This document shows, in pieces, positions 1-10,910 of a stretch of 64,000 nt of DNA. A program made the translations under genes and the position numbers. The stretch's first letter is position 1. Each line of letters opens with the position of its first letter. Source of the DNA: Pterois miles (Eukaryota > Chordata > Actinopteri > Perciformes > Scorpaenidae); the NCBI GenBank assembly GCA_947000775.1, contig CAMQGK010000466.1, positions 3,058,501 to 3,122,500 on the forward strand, written 5' to 3'. The notes under the pieces were generated by a model that saw only the letters and a program-made list of their open reading frames with translations, did not search any database and was not told the DNA's origin.

Positions 1-246
1 TCCCCCATGGTCCAAGACCGGCTGGTTGCTGGAGAGGTGCCAGTTTACCTCTTGGGCACTGCCGAGGTGCCCCTGAGCGAGGCACCAAACCCCCAACTGC
101 TCTGGGCGCTTGTCAGGAGCAGCCCCCTCACTCTGACATCTCTCCATTGACATGTATATGTACTGTGTGAACAACAGAGTGTAAAACCGAATTTCCCCAC
201 TGTGGGACTAATAAAGGAATATCTTTCTTTCTTTCTTTCTTTCTTA
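1..246 (+). repeat. SINE-1 copy, 5'-truncated by window edge
   Basis: The body reads through the stretch about gaggtgccagtttacctctt, the line about gacatctctccattgacatg, and a 3' end at ggactaataaaggaatat followed by a (TTTC)n tail at about 225-244. The same sequence recurs at 12064-12380 (+) and 46338-46644 (-), where the tRNA-like head is present, so this is a tRNA-derived SINE whose head lies outside the window. Orientation is set by the TTTC tail. Confidence 0.85.
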
Positions 247-455
247 ATTGATTTCCAATGATAAATATGCAGTGTACATACATTTGCATGAAGCAAGCAT
301 ATTGCCCACTTCCATGTTGATGTTAAGTATAAAATACTTGACAAATCTCCCTTTAATGTACATTTTGAATAGATAAAAAAAATGTGATTAAATTGTGATA
401 AATCATGATTAACTATTTGACTATTAATTATTTGATTGACAACCCTAATTAAGAT
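247..455 (+). repeat. Rep-A, 3' part (non-autonomous inverted-repeat element)
   Basis: Begins ttgatttccaatgataaata and ends with gattaa-rich sequence and ttgacaaccctaatt. It matches the end of the fuller copy at 39111-39750. SINE-1 (1-246) directly abuts it, which suggests the SINE inserted into this element. Confidence 0.75.
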
Positions 456-1139
456 AAATTTGTGACAGTCACAAGCTGTGATTCAGTTCTCTGTGGTCAC
501 TTCACCTGCACATATTTTCCAGGAGCAATAATTCCTATGTCTTTTGAATAATCTCTTACGAATACAGTCACCATGACTTTCAGTACATTACAAATGTATT
601 CCTATGGAATGTCTCTTTTTATTATAATTAGGCATAATTGTGTGATAACTAATACTGAATGGACACACATTATCAATGATCATAAATGGTGTCATTTTCT
701 GTCCTCAGGCTTGTGTGTAGACTTGTTATCTGTCTTATTGCCATCTAAGCATGCAGGTTTGTGGGCATTTGTGTGTGTGTAAGAGGGTGACAGTGTGTGG
801 GAGTGCAGTTAAAGAAGTAAATAATGCTGATTCACTGTGCTGTTGTTCAGAAAAACATGTACACAATGACCTGGCAGTCAAAATAAGGAATTGCTTCCAG
901 ACTCTATTGGTGTTTGTGCATGTTTAGCTGTTACTGTATGCAAATACTGCACACTGCTTTATGAAGGAGGCTGGACATTAGGGAGGAGGTCCACATAAGA
1001 GTTAAAGAGGAAGATGAGTTACTGAAGGACACAGGCCTCTCGTTGTTGTTGCCCCAGACTACGGTATTCAGGCTAATTTAGGGGAAGAGGAGGAGAGTGG
1101 GAGGACGAGGAGGAGGAATAGGAAGCTGAGCTGGTGGTT
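456..1139. other. Upstream sequence, no gene seen
   Basis: AT-rich unique-looking sequence without a convincing exon. A purine-rich stretch (about 960-1150, many GGAGGA runs) leads into the candidate first exon that follows. Confidence 0.5.
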
Positions 1140-1361
1140 ATAGAGCGGGAGGAAGGTGACTAATAGTGACTGTCACTCAGCTTACTGTAGCTTGGCCGCT
1201 GGAGGAGGGAGGAGCGCCGTCACAACCACTGAACCGGCATATGAATGCACTAGTTGGCTGAGCTGTCTGTCTCTGTCAGGGAGTGTGTGTGCATCAACAC
1301 GTGGAGGAGCAGATCTCTGTGGATGCACTATGTTGTCTTTGGGATAGTTGGAGAGTAGCTG
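1140..1361 (+). other. tfeb: Candidate 5' untranslated first exon of tfeb
   Basis: This block is richer in G+C than its flanks and follows a purine-rich stretch. It ends in a good donor (GAGTAGCTG|gtaagg, exon end 1361). It has no long open frame, as expected for untranslated sequence. An E-box CACGTG lies at 1298-1303. Mammalian TFEB has several alternative non-coding first exons, so an upstream exon is expected roughly here. The 5' boundary is a guess and no transcript evidence is available. It could also be an unrelated donor-like site. Confidence 0.35.
1298..1303. promoter_or_regulatory. E-box CACGTG in the candidate first exon
   Basis: CACGTG is the core of the MiT/TFE binding site (M-box/CLEAR). 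Its flanks (aaCACGTGga) do not match the full CLEAR decamer. TFEB is known to act on its own gene, so the placement is suggestive only. Confidence 0.3.
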
Positions 1362-3059
1362 GTAAGGATCTAACTTTATACTGTATGTGGACTACTCTGC
1401 CGTACATATCAGTACCGGTGTTGCTCACCGGCTGGCTGCTGGATACGGAACTGCTAAGCTGAGCTCCATACAGGCTGATAAATCAGAAATGAAACTGAAC
1501 ATGTCTGAGCATATTTTTTGTTGTGTTTTTAGCACACGCAGTTCCCTTTAAACTCTGCCGCTGCTGTTGACAGTAAACCGTATGTTACATTTTGCATTTT
1601 GACCTTTCTAAAACAGAAATAGGATGTAGAGATCTGGAGTCATCGCTCCATTGTTTAGCAATGTAATGATTGTTTGTTATGTGCAGCTAAGTGGAGGCAG
1701 ACTGTCAGAGTGATGGTACTGATTGTGTTGCAGACCGGTGGGGAGACAATGAAAGTTACTACATGGAGTATGAACAGTTGCCTAATGTATCTTTTATGCC
1801 AAAATGCATCAAATAAAAATTTTAAGTCAGATTGCTGAGATACGTTTGGAGTGCTTTATTCTAGTTCATAAGTTACTAGCACTACACCTGCGGCACAACA
1901 GGAATGATTGATGCGAGTATATGAATTGTTTCTGTACTTGATGTTCTCTATGCAGCTCATGTTCTGCAGAGGGAATTTATTTATTTGATATCAGACTAAA
2001 CATTTAGTTTCCTTGTTAATCTTTCAAGTGTTTGTATGAGAAGTGGCCGTGGATATCAAAAATGTTACAAGCCAAAGATTTGCATCTAAAGAATTTGTGG
2101 CATGACAAACATCTTTGGTTCTTTCCCTGGGTTTCCTGCAGAGGAAGTTGCTTCACCACTTAGCAAAACCTGGAGTTGTGAAAACTGATAGACGGAAAGG
2201 AGAAGTGATGCATTGTGGTTATAATTGATGATGCTGGTCTATTGTCTTTCCCGTATCTCAGCTGTACTTTGATTCAACATGGCCGAAGGTGTTTGTGCTG
2301 ATAAAGTGTTGTTGTTGTTTCACATAACTCTCTCCTCTCTGATCTGTGAAGCAGAGTGACCTGAGGACAACAGGCAGGACTGAGTTGACAGATTCACTCA
2401 GGACAAGGAGGGTCTCTCTTGGTCAGCTATTTATAGACTGTGTTTAGAAGGTGACAGGCTTTGTGATTCACACGCAATGCTGATGAGTTGTGGTGATTCA
2501 CTCGGATGACCTTCAGAAAGTTGGTTGCTGAGCAGAAATATTACGCTGCGGGCACTTTGCCTGTAAATTACACACACGTTTCTGTTCACCTCAAGTTAAC
2601 TAACACTAATCTGAGGACACCGATCATTTTACAGCAGTTGATATGCATCCAACCCTTAACCCCAACCATGATAAAATGTATAACAAAAGGAAGAGGATTG
2701 TACAACAAGCCTATCCACTTACTTTTTTAGGAGAGCCAGATTTGAAAAACGGTGAAGTGCCAAGGGTCCAACCATTTCTGTTTATGTGTCTGATGTGCAA
2801 AGCTAGAAATTTAAATGTGAAAACAATACACCTTTTTAATATTAGTATTATTATATATCAGTACATTGAACATTTCTTAAAATTCAGTTTGAATTTCCTA
2901 AATTCCCTCCGCTGAAACAGCCTATAGACACCCATAACTTAGTACTGTATGTAAGCAGGTTATTTAATAAAAAAAAAACACAAAGACATTGCTTTTAATA
3001 GTCGGTAAAATGTAATGCGGGGTAATATTGACAAACGGGAATACACTTTCTTACTGGAA
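1362..3059. other. Putative tfeb intron 1, first part; no gene seen
   Basis: Mostly unique AT-rich sequence. Short open frames at 2506-2915 have no recognisable domain, no paired splice sites and repeat-like composition. I see no exon here. Confidence 0.5.
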
Positions 3060-3310
3060 CCCACATAGACGGGTTCTGTAGGTTCTGGAGATCAGAGGTC
3101 AAGGTACCTCTTTGAAAATAGCCATGCCAGTTTTTCCTCACAAAAATTTAAGCTTCTTTGGTGTGTTATATAACGTCCTTCCCGACAAGCTGACATGACA
3201 TGTTTTTTTAGTTTTATATGATGCCAGTATCTTCACTCTAGCTTTAAGACTGAACACGCTACAGCCTCTAAAAGACAGTAATGTCGGCAGGTCTCAGAGG
3301 GTTAAATACA
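3060..3310 (-). repeat. Rep-A fragment, reverse orientation
   Basis: Contains gatcagaggtcaaggtac, aaatagccatgccagttttt and tcctcacaaaaatttaagc. These are the reverse complement of the Rep-A core (ttggtgaggaaaaactggca, gacctctgacctcaag) at 37.2 kb and 39.3 kb. Ends near gtctcagagggttaaa. Confidence 0.65.
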
Positions 3311-4127
3311 TTTTGATCAAAGGGCTGTGTTGAGGTCGTTAAATTGAATAGGCCTGCTCTACAAGAACATGCTTGAACCTCTACTCATTTTAAAGACCGA
3401 GGTGTTAAAACCGCTAGAAACCTGATAGTAAAGTGCTGAAACCCCTCATAGCAAACCTGACACCACGATGGCCAAGAACAAGCTGTAAAAGACAACTGAA
3501 GTAAACAACTGAATCTAAAGTGTCTCCTGCTACAGCATTAAGCCTTAAAACAACTTTCTTCTCTTCACACCAAACGGTGTGTTACTATATGTATACTCAG
3601 GTCTTACATGGTCTGTTGCTTCCTCTGCTTCCGCTGTGGAAACTCCTTTTCTTCTCCTCTCAAACTTCTTCAGTGTGTTGAACACCTGCTGCCTCCTCCT
3701 CTTCAACACTCCACTGACTCCTCTGGTCTTCACTCTAATCACAGTCACACATTTTATGTTACAGCTATTCACTCCATCTGTTATCCATTTTGCAGTTTTC
3801 ACCAACCGTCTTTTTTCTGTCTGTTTTTGTTTGTTTCTTTTCCATTTCACACCTCCGTCTCCTTCCTTCATCTCTCTCTCCTCCACCACCTCCACCTGCA
3901 GATTGCCATCCACCTTCTCCAGCATCCAGACATGTAGTCAGCAGCATAAGCAGAGCCTATTCGCACTTGTGAACTCTTTTTCCTCTCAAACAGGTAATTG
4001 TATATCGTGTCTTTGTTTGTCTGTCTCTGTGCACGAATGTGCTTCTATGCTATACTGCAGAAATCCACCCTTTCAGTGAGTGTGGGGCTATTCTGCATTA
4101 ACACAGCAGGAAATGTTGACTTATGGG
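3311..4127. other. Intron 1; pyrimidine-rich stretch, no gene
   Basis: From about 3550 to 3980 the + strand is strongly pyrimidine-rich (repeats of ttcctcctc and ctctcct). That composition creates long open frames on both strands (for example 3579-4079). They have no domain and no exon structure, so I do not call a gene. Confidence 0.55.
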
Positions 4128-4790
4128 TACCCAGGTGAACAGGGTAAAAATGTTAACTAATAGATATCACCATGAAACTACCCTAGTTTATTACTTGAAT
4201 TAAGACACATTTTTTGTATTACAAGTTTTCTGAAGTGATGCATTATCATAAATGCATTATCTTATTAATTTGCTAATTTGCATATCTGAAATCTGAACAC
4301 TGGATAAAGTCAGGTTCACAATTCTTGATAAGTTTTGTTGACATATTAGAGTCAAAAGTTTTACCAAGGGAATTTTGGATATCTCTTTTCTGTCACTCAG
4401 TGAATCAGAAAATACTCACTCAAAAAAAATATTTGCCATGTTTTTAAGAATAAAATGTTCTATAAATCAGGCTATGAATGATATGTATGAACAAACCGCT
4501 CAGTAAAAACATTCATAACATAGAGAGGAGTGAAACTGGGATGTTTGTTGTATGTAGGTGCTACTGGGGTGGTGATTTCTGGCTCAGAGTTTGAGAAAAC
4601 AGCTTTTAAAGATTGTAAAATCCCATATATTTTGCAAGACGCTACAGGTGAATGGGGTAATTATTTTTAACTAATATATATCACCATGAAACCTTCCCAT
4701 TGATTACTGACATTAAGATGATTGTTTTCTCAAAATGTTATGTTTAAATTTGTAAATGAGGCATTATCTAATGCTAACTTTTGGTGAATT
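4128..4790 (+). repeat. Dispersed repeat with an internal direct repeat
   Basis: Two related segments lie about 515 bp apart. Each has aggtgaa.ggggtaa followed by aactaatanatatcaccatg, aaac, a gattactg-like stretch and ttaag. The two lie near 4131-4290 and 4646-4790. This looks like a non-autonomous element with internal duplication. I cannot place it in a named family. Confidence 0.5.
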
Positions 4791-5569
4791 TAGGAGAAAT
4801 CTACAGATGCAAATAGAGAGAGTGTAGTAAAACCCTGTCTTCCTGCTAGTTTGCAAGAAGATGTTACGGAAGATTGGCCAGTGCATGAAAAACAGTGGTT
4901 TTCCAGGTAGCGTCTACTCTTGAATGACTTCAGTAGAAATGAGAATCATTACTTCTAGTGACCTCATACACAACCCCTGTATGCTGTAACTAAATCCCGT
5001 TGTAAATCTGTTGTAATTCCTACAGATGTGAGGTGGCAACAGGAATGTTTTTATATCTAAAGCAGCAATCAACCCGACAGAATACCAGTCCTGAGTGTTT
5101 GAAACTGATCTGACTGTGTCCGTCCGCCAGTCTGTCTGTCTGCATGTCCGAATGTGTGTCCTGTCGCTAAGCAATACAGCTGTTTGTGTGTGTGTGAGAC
5201 CAAAGAGGAAGGGGTAAGGACCCCATACTTGCCATGCTGGTCATGTCACATAATCCTACCAACCATTACCCGCTGGGTGTGTATTTTGGTGGTGGTTTAG
5301 GAATATTGATATTTTGGGTCTATTTACATGTTGTGAAACTCTGTAGAGCGGTAATACGCATACATGCTTACCTTTTGTGTGTGCATGTCCCCCTCTCACC
5401 CCCAACTGCCCAAACACACACACACACAGATGCATGCAGATACATATACACAAAACAAAAAAACACACCATGGCTCAGGGGAACAGGGTGTTCCTGAAAA
5501 GGAGAACAGAGAGCAGAGGAGGTTATTTTAGTCATTAGAGCAGGCAGACAGATAGCTTAATGCGGAAAG

Positions 5570-5571
<2 letters not shown>
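4791..5571. other. Intron 1, no gene seen
   Basis: Unique-looking sequence with a few CA/GT-rich patches (about 5170-5195 and 5410-5465). The open frames here lack domains or splice pairs. Confidence 0.5.

Positions 5572-5642
<71 letters not shown>
5572..5642. repeat. (GT)n microsatellite, about 70 bp
   Basis: Uninterrupted GT dinucleotides. The poly-His/Thr and Cys/Val frames across it are artefacts of the repeat. Confidence 0.95.
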
Positions 5643-5643
<1 letters not shown>

Positions 5644-7254
5644 CTGGTGAAGTGCACAGTGCAGTGTTACATTTGGAGCCTTTGTGATATTAACAGGAAG
5701 TTGGACAAAGTGTTTGATAATCTGAAATTTTAAAGTCAAAGTACAAAAAGTGATTAATCGATGGTTATACAGAAGCTTCCTGAGAATGAGGGTGCTAGAA
5801 TTTATCAGTACAATGTTCATGTCCATATGTCCTTTCTGTAAAATAATAAGTGAGCTGTTCGGCAAAAACAGATAGAATTAATTAAACGTTATTTAAAAGT
5901 CTTCTGAATCTTTTCTTTTAGGCTGAACGTTTCCAGAACAATGTTTAGATGAAAGCTGCAATATGTGCAAATAATAAAATAATCACTTAACTGGTCAGGG
6001 ATAATGTACAGTGAGTCGGTCATTGTCCAATGCGGAGCGACGGAGTGGACCCCGACCTACTAGCTATACACTATCCCTCTTATTACACGACTACTTACTT
6101 GAGAAATTAATAATTTGAACAGTCCTCCAGAGTCTGACATCAGAACTGTAGCATAGGTCATAGCAACGGTCTGCTATACATATCAGTCGTCTGTTATATA
6201 TAGCAGTGGTCTGCTATACATAGCAATGGTCTTATAATAGAAGGGCTATACATCGTATCTGCTATAAAAAAATAACAGACCATAGAATGCAGTGATTGAC
6301 CAATCAGAATCAAGTATTCAACAAAGCCATGTAATGATTAATAATGGTCAATAATCATGTGAAATTGCCTAGTTTTAAGTCAAAAACTTTCAAACCCAAA
6401 ATATAGTGTCTTTTAGTCACAGTAGAAATTCAGAATGTGTCTCTTTATCCTGCTGTATAGTATGTAGGAGTATCCTCTTAAAAATCTGAATGATACCCTA
6501 CTGTAGGCTACAATTAACACAGGAAAGCACTTAACTATTAACAATAAACTAACCACCTTAACCCTATAATGTTTCAGTTGGAGTATTATTGGAGTATTAT
6601 AGGCCAACTATAGAAGATGCATTACCCAAGTATAATAATATAGCAATAAAACCACAGCTGATTATGTTAAAATACTGAAATAAATAATGAATAAATAGGA
6701 ATAAGTCCCAAGAGATTGCGAATACCAGTCGATATACCAGCATGTGAATTGGAGTACTGGCACTTTTTTCAAGCACTGAGAGTTGTACAAGCCCTTATGT
6801 GACCTTGAGGGACATATTTCTACTATTGCCCATCGTGCCAAATTGCTGTTATCGTACATAAGGGAATAAAATGTATTTAAGTTTCTGCACTTGTCAGTAT
6901 GTCTGTAAATCATCTTTGAATGTTGTGCAGCAGCTGTGGTCGCATACATGCTTTGTTGTGAGAGAGCACCTGAGTGTATGTGTGTGTATGCACATCCCAC
7001 ATTTGACTGCTCAGTGCTGGCTGTTGGAAAGGCCTTTCTTGGCATGCACGGTCAATTCTAAAAATACACACCCCACAAATTAACACCATGTCTCTGAGCA
7101 CAGGTGCCATGGCCCCACACTGCCCCCAAGTGTGTTTGTGCCTATGATTGTGTCGTACTTTTCAAATGTATGCATAGGAAGGAGCTAAAGCTGTTTAATG
7201 CACAGCATGTTTAATGTACTCCATTTTTCCATTGTTGGCACGTATGATGTGACT
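5643..7254. other. Intron 1 with a short tandem-repeat patch
   Basis: Between about 6165 and 6250 the unit gtctgctatacatagca recurs about three times with variation. The rest is AT-rich with no exon signal. Short frames near 6413-7110 have no domain. Confidence 0.5.
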
Positions 7255-7520
7255 AATCTGTGGCACAATCCAGAGTTGACCTTTGACCCGGGCTTCCTCC
7301 GCTCTACATCCTCCCACTGGCTGTCAGTGTTTGAAGTGAATGGGCCGTGACATCACAGCATGGGACGCACAATGGCCGCTGTGTGCTCGTACTGCGTCAC
7401 AGATGCCTGCCTAACCCCAGTGGATGCCAGGCAATGGGAAGGCCCGTGTAGGAGATCATGCTGCCTGGTAGCAGTGTGTCACCATATGATATCAGGAAGT
7501 GATATCCTGTCAGCGTGTAT
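7255..7520. promoter_or_regulatory. Possible intronic regulatory block with a DR1 site
   Basis: A more GC-balanced, repeat-free stretch in an otherwise AT-rich intron. TGACCTTTGACCC at 7277-7289 is the reverse complement of GGGTCAAAGGTCA, a direct repeat spaced by one base as bound by RXR heterodimers (PPAR) and HNF4. Regulatory function is inference; I cannot align it to other fish. Confidence 0.3.
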
Positions 7521-7824
7521 GTGCATGTGCTAAAGGATGTATAATATGTATCATGGCTTAGTTACAGTCGGAGGCTGTATGAAATACATCTGTTGGAACG
7601 TTAGGTAATGTTGTGTAAACATTGTCGCCACTACATTTGGTTTCATAAGCAGTTTCACTTTGCAGAGCTGGGAGCTTTCAAATAGCAGTTCAAATTAAAA
7701 CTGGCAAATGAATTGCCAGCAGTCTTTATTTGCATGCTTTCTTCTTTAAAACTGAATATTTTGGAGCCTCTTCACTCATATATAAGGGATTCACACCTGT
7801 GTCGGACAGCCAGTGGCCAGTGCC

Positions 7825-8470
7825 ATATATGCATGGATACTGTATACTTTATATAAGAAGTAGATGTAGTCACTGGGACATCACCCATTGGTTTGTGGGC
7901 TGCCATTGTGAGGTCTCAAGTTTGGTCATTTTGGCCGTTGCTATGTTATTTTTTGCAGCCAGTAGTGACACAAGAGGTGGAGCTAAGCACAACCAAATGC
8001 TAAATAAGACATTTTCAGACAACTAAGAAGATTATTATTATTAACTTTCATGAACTGAAAACACACTGTTAAATGTTTAAAGTTGTAAGACAAAACACAG
8101 ATAACTCCCAGATCAGACAACGCCGTGGTAGCGACCTGTTAATCACAAGTTTGCAACGCCCTAAAACATGCCCTGCTTTATGGTCTATTTGACTCTAAAT
8201 GGGACCATAATTTACTAAATGAACATCATGCTGTATTGAAGAAGACTTGAAACTAATGATTGAGACCATAAACTTGTGCTTACAATGTTTACTGAGGTAA
8301 TAAATCAAGTGAGAAGTAGGCTTATTTTCTCATAGACTTCTGTACAATTAGACTTCTCTTTGCAACCACAGGAGTCGCCCCTTGCTGGCTGTTAGAAACA
8401 ATGCAAGTTTAAGGCACGGCAGCATCGGCCTCACTTTTCAGACCCAGAGGTTCCCCGCTGGTTTTCCTAC
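7825..8470 (+). repeat. Rep-K copy 1
   Basis: Shares long blocks with 23610-24225: agtagatgtagtcactgg, cacccattggtttgtggg, gtctatttgactctaaatgg, ccataatttactaaatgaac, gaagacttgaaact and gctggctgttagaaa. The two copies lie in the same orientation about 15.8 kb apart. Frames in it (7730-8026) are repeat sequence. Confidence 0.85.
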
Positions 8471-8806
8471 AAGCAGCACAGTTGTAGAAGTGTTGAAACT
8501 TAAAAATTGCTGAAATTTTATTAATCAGGACAGTTGAATTAGCATGTACAGTACACTTTATGGCTTTGAATTTAGCATGTAGAGCTACCTACACCTATAC
8601 ATTTTTTAACCTGTGCAGTGGAAACTACTTATATGGATCAAAAAGCTTGGGGCAGAATCATTCCTATACAGATGCTGTTTAAATAATTTGCTCATAATAA
8701 TAGAAGAAGAAGTAGTCCACTTACATTGTCCTCATTTGGGAAATTAATTTCCTCTTTAAACTCGTACATGGTACATGGTTGAGACTGAAACACACATACA
8801 TGATTA
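8471..8806. other. Intron 1, nothing recognised
   Basis: AT-rich sequence with no exon or named repeat that I can support. Confidence 0.5.
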
Positions 8807-8960
8807 ATGGAGAGGTGTAGAGGGGGGGGGCGCCCGAGAAAAGCGCCGGGGGGGGGGGGGGGTGGGGTGGGGGGGGGGGGGGGAAAAAAAAAAAATGTGT
8901 TGCCGGGACCCTGGTTCCAAGAATTGACTGGTCTGCCGCCCCCAAATAAGTGTTCATTGT
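8807..8960 (-). repeat. SINE-1 remnant with corrupted G-runs
   Basis: Starts aatggagaggtgtagag, matching aatggagagatgtcagag in the reverse SINE-1 copy at 46438. It then collapses into long runs of G (with T and A interruptions) where the intact copy has a normal mixed sequence. The copy at 20282-20560 degenerates at the same place. This looks like a consensus or base-calling fault rather than biology. Confidence 0.55.
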
Positions 8961-9085
8961 TTTTGGGTTTTTTCATACATGATAATATATTAGATTTTTT
9001 TTGAAACTTTACTCCCTCGCCTCGTGGTAACCTGTCTGCTTTCCGGCTAGCTACCTGAGCGTGGTGCTGTGTGCACATTGAAGTC

Positions 9086-9300
9086 ATGACTGGAAAAAGG
9101 CAGTCACTTTCTCTCAATGAAAAACCTTTTCTCCTTGAAGCTTATGACAAACCAAAAACAAGCCATCGAGATACAGCAGTAAAACCTGGTGTTCCTCAGG
9201 CTACCTCACTATCACATGGCTGCTAGTGATAGAGACAGAAAACGAATGCCCACTGTGGTTGAAGCCACTTTTGAAACAGAAAAAATTAGTATGGTTCATT
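9086..9300 (+). pseudogene. Broken pogo/Tigger-like transposase, N-terminal helix-turn-helix
   Basis: From ATG at 9086 the frame gives MTGKRQSLSLNEK, then FLLEAYDKPKTSHRDTAVK, then GVPQAT, with a stop at 9224-9226. The pattern (basic start, SLxEKxxLLxAY, K/S.R..A...GV....) is that of the CENP-B/pogo N-terminal helix-turn-helix, in which the repressor-like helix ends at GVxxxT. Downstream, another frame continues DRKRMPTVVEATFE, resembling the KRxRT....E linker before the second DNA-binding domain. The DDE catalytic domain is absent. It is a 5' fossil of a pogo-type DNA transposon in tfeb intron 1. Confidence 0.6.
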
Positions 9301-9374
9301 TTGAGTTGTTCCCGTCAGAGGTGGCCACAGCAGATCATTGGAGATCTGATTTTATGATAGGCATGTTTGATTTC

Positions 9375-9530
9375 ACATAGGTGCTTATGTCAGATGGCCT
9401 TCCTGACACAACCCCTCGTTCACAGTGGGGGATACATGTTTTGGTGGTGGAAGAAAGGTGGATAACCCAGAGGAAACCCATACCAACATGGGGAGAACTG
9501 CACACAGAAAGTCCCTGGTCAATAAAATAA
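9375..9530 (-). repeat. SINE-2 fragment
   Basis: The stretch ataacccagaggaaacccat, then acatggggagaactgcacac and agaaagtcc, is the reverse complement of the SINE-2 middle (tctgtgtggagtttgc...tgggttttctccgggta) seen intact at 60511-60876. It is preceded by cagatggccttcctgacac, common in fish SINE neighbourhoods. Confidence 0.55.
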
Positions 9531-9537
9531 TAATATG

Positions 9538-9665
9538 TGGCAACACTTCATTTTTCAGCTCCACAAATTTAATGGTAATTAGATGATAATAAGCAAGTAA
9601 CCTAATTGAAATTTCTTTGGAATTACCCCAATATTTACCTCAAAATTGATCGAAAATTGCTGTAT
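9538..9665 (-). repeat. Rep-E fragment
   Basis: Begins gcaacacttcat and contains ggtaattagatgataat, gcaagtaacctaattgaaat and accccaatatttacctcaaa. These are the reverse complement of the Rep-E core at 12430-12530 and 33490-33600. Confidence 0.7.
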
Positions 9666-10199
9666 TATAAACATTATGTAATAATTATATTCTGCTATTT
9701 TCTAATAGCTGGTATTTTATTTAATACATTTCCCGGAAGTCATGTCTGTTTTATTTTTATTTATAAATATATATATATATTTTTTTATAAAAATCACCTG
9801 CCTCAAGGAGCTTCACAGTCTGTGCAGGTCTGTCCTTAAACCCTCGAGTCAAAGAGCGCACATCCTCTGGCTGCCATTCCTACCTCGCTGACTGAGTTTG
9901 GAGATGTAATGACCTCATTTGACAGACTCTATAAATACACTGGGCAGCATTCCTTCACTGTGTGTATATGTGCAAACACTTGTTTTGTTTCTTAATGTAA
10001 AGTAAGTACCTTGAAGAGACAGCTGCTATGGGAGGGCCAGTCTCTAAAGCTGCAGATGTTAGCAGCAGGTACAACAGCGTTATAGGAAAACCTGTGCTGT
10101 GATTAGTGTTTCTCTACTTTTGTACTTTTTGTTTATTTGTTTATTTATTTTTATTTTATTTATTTTTGGTAATTTGGAGCTGCTGGTATAGAGTCGGCC
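9666..10199. other. Intron 1, no gene seen
   Basis: AT-rich, with a short (TA)n at about 9765-9781 and a TTTA/ATTT-rich patch at about 10130-10165. No exon signal. Confidence 0.5.
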
Positions 10200-10600
10200 T
10201 GTTCTGGCCAGTCTATTCTTATACACTTCATACAAAAAGTAGCACACTGTAATTCATATTTATCCCACGAAAAAAAAATCGTGAACCAGGAAGTAAAAAG
10301 ACAATTAAAAAACGCTATGTAGAAAGGAGGTCACGTGGATGATGGGTCAAAAAACTTTTGCCCAGGAGACCAGGGTTCGTATCCCGTGTGAAACCAGAAG
10401 TCAACGACTTATTTGTCACATAAATTACGTACTTAAGTTACGCCACTGCCATAGTTATTTAAGGAGTTTCATTGCCTAAACCTAAAGTTGTGAAGATGGA
10501 AGTTTATTTTGAAAAGACTGTTTGCATGTAACAAGCGTAAATTGCCACGTGTTGCTGGACATTTGTGGAAAAACACACAAAAATGAGGAATAACTTTTCC
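10200..10600. repeat. Probable dispersed repeat with E-boxes
   Basis: Contains gaccagggttcgtatcccgt, which includes a B-box-like GTTCGTATCC and is typical of fish interspersed repeats. GTCACGTG at 10330-10337 and CACGTG at 10546-10551 are E-boxes of the MiT/TFE type; the first matches eight of ten bases of the CLEAR consensus. Family assignment is uncertain. Confidence 0.4.
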
Positions 10601-10827
10601 TAAGATGTCATACAGACCGTAGTATGAGGATGCATTGTTCTGGCACATGGAATGTGTCTGTTTCAATGTGCATCTCTGCATGGGTGTGTGTTTCTCATGT
10701 GGGCCATCCAATGGGCACAAAGCGGGCAGTGTGTGCCCCCTCGGGTGCTGAAATGTACACTTTGGACAACAGGCGGCTTCAGTCCTCAATAGGAGCTGCC
10801 CTTCTTATTGTACCTCACGCACAATGA

Positions 10828-10831
<4 letters not shown>

Positions 10832-10904
<73 letters not shown>
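10832..10904. repeat. (CT)n microsatellite, about 73 bp
   Basis: Uninterrupted CT dinucleotides. The Leu/Ser-only frame through it is an artefact. Confidence 0.95.

Positions 10905-10910
<6 letters not shown>

Noticed and set aside
3579..4079. A 166-codon + strand frame
   Set aside because: It runs through a pyrimidine-rich stretch with overlapping frames on both strands, and has no domain or splice support. Composition explains it.
8692..9117. A 141-codon minus-strand frame
   Set aside because: Made of poly-Pro/poly-Phe read through corrupted G- and A-runs of a SINE remnant.
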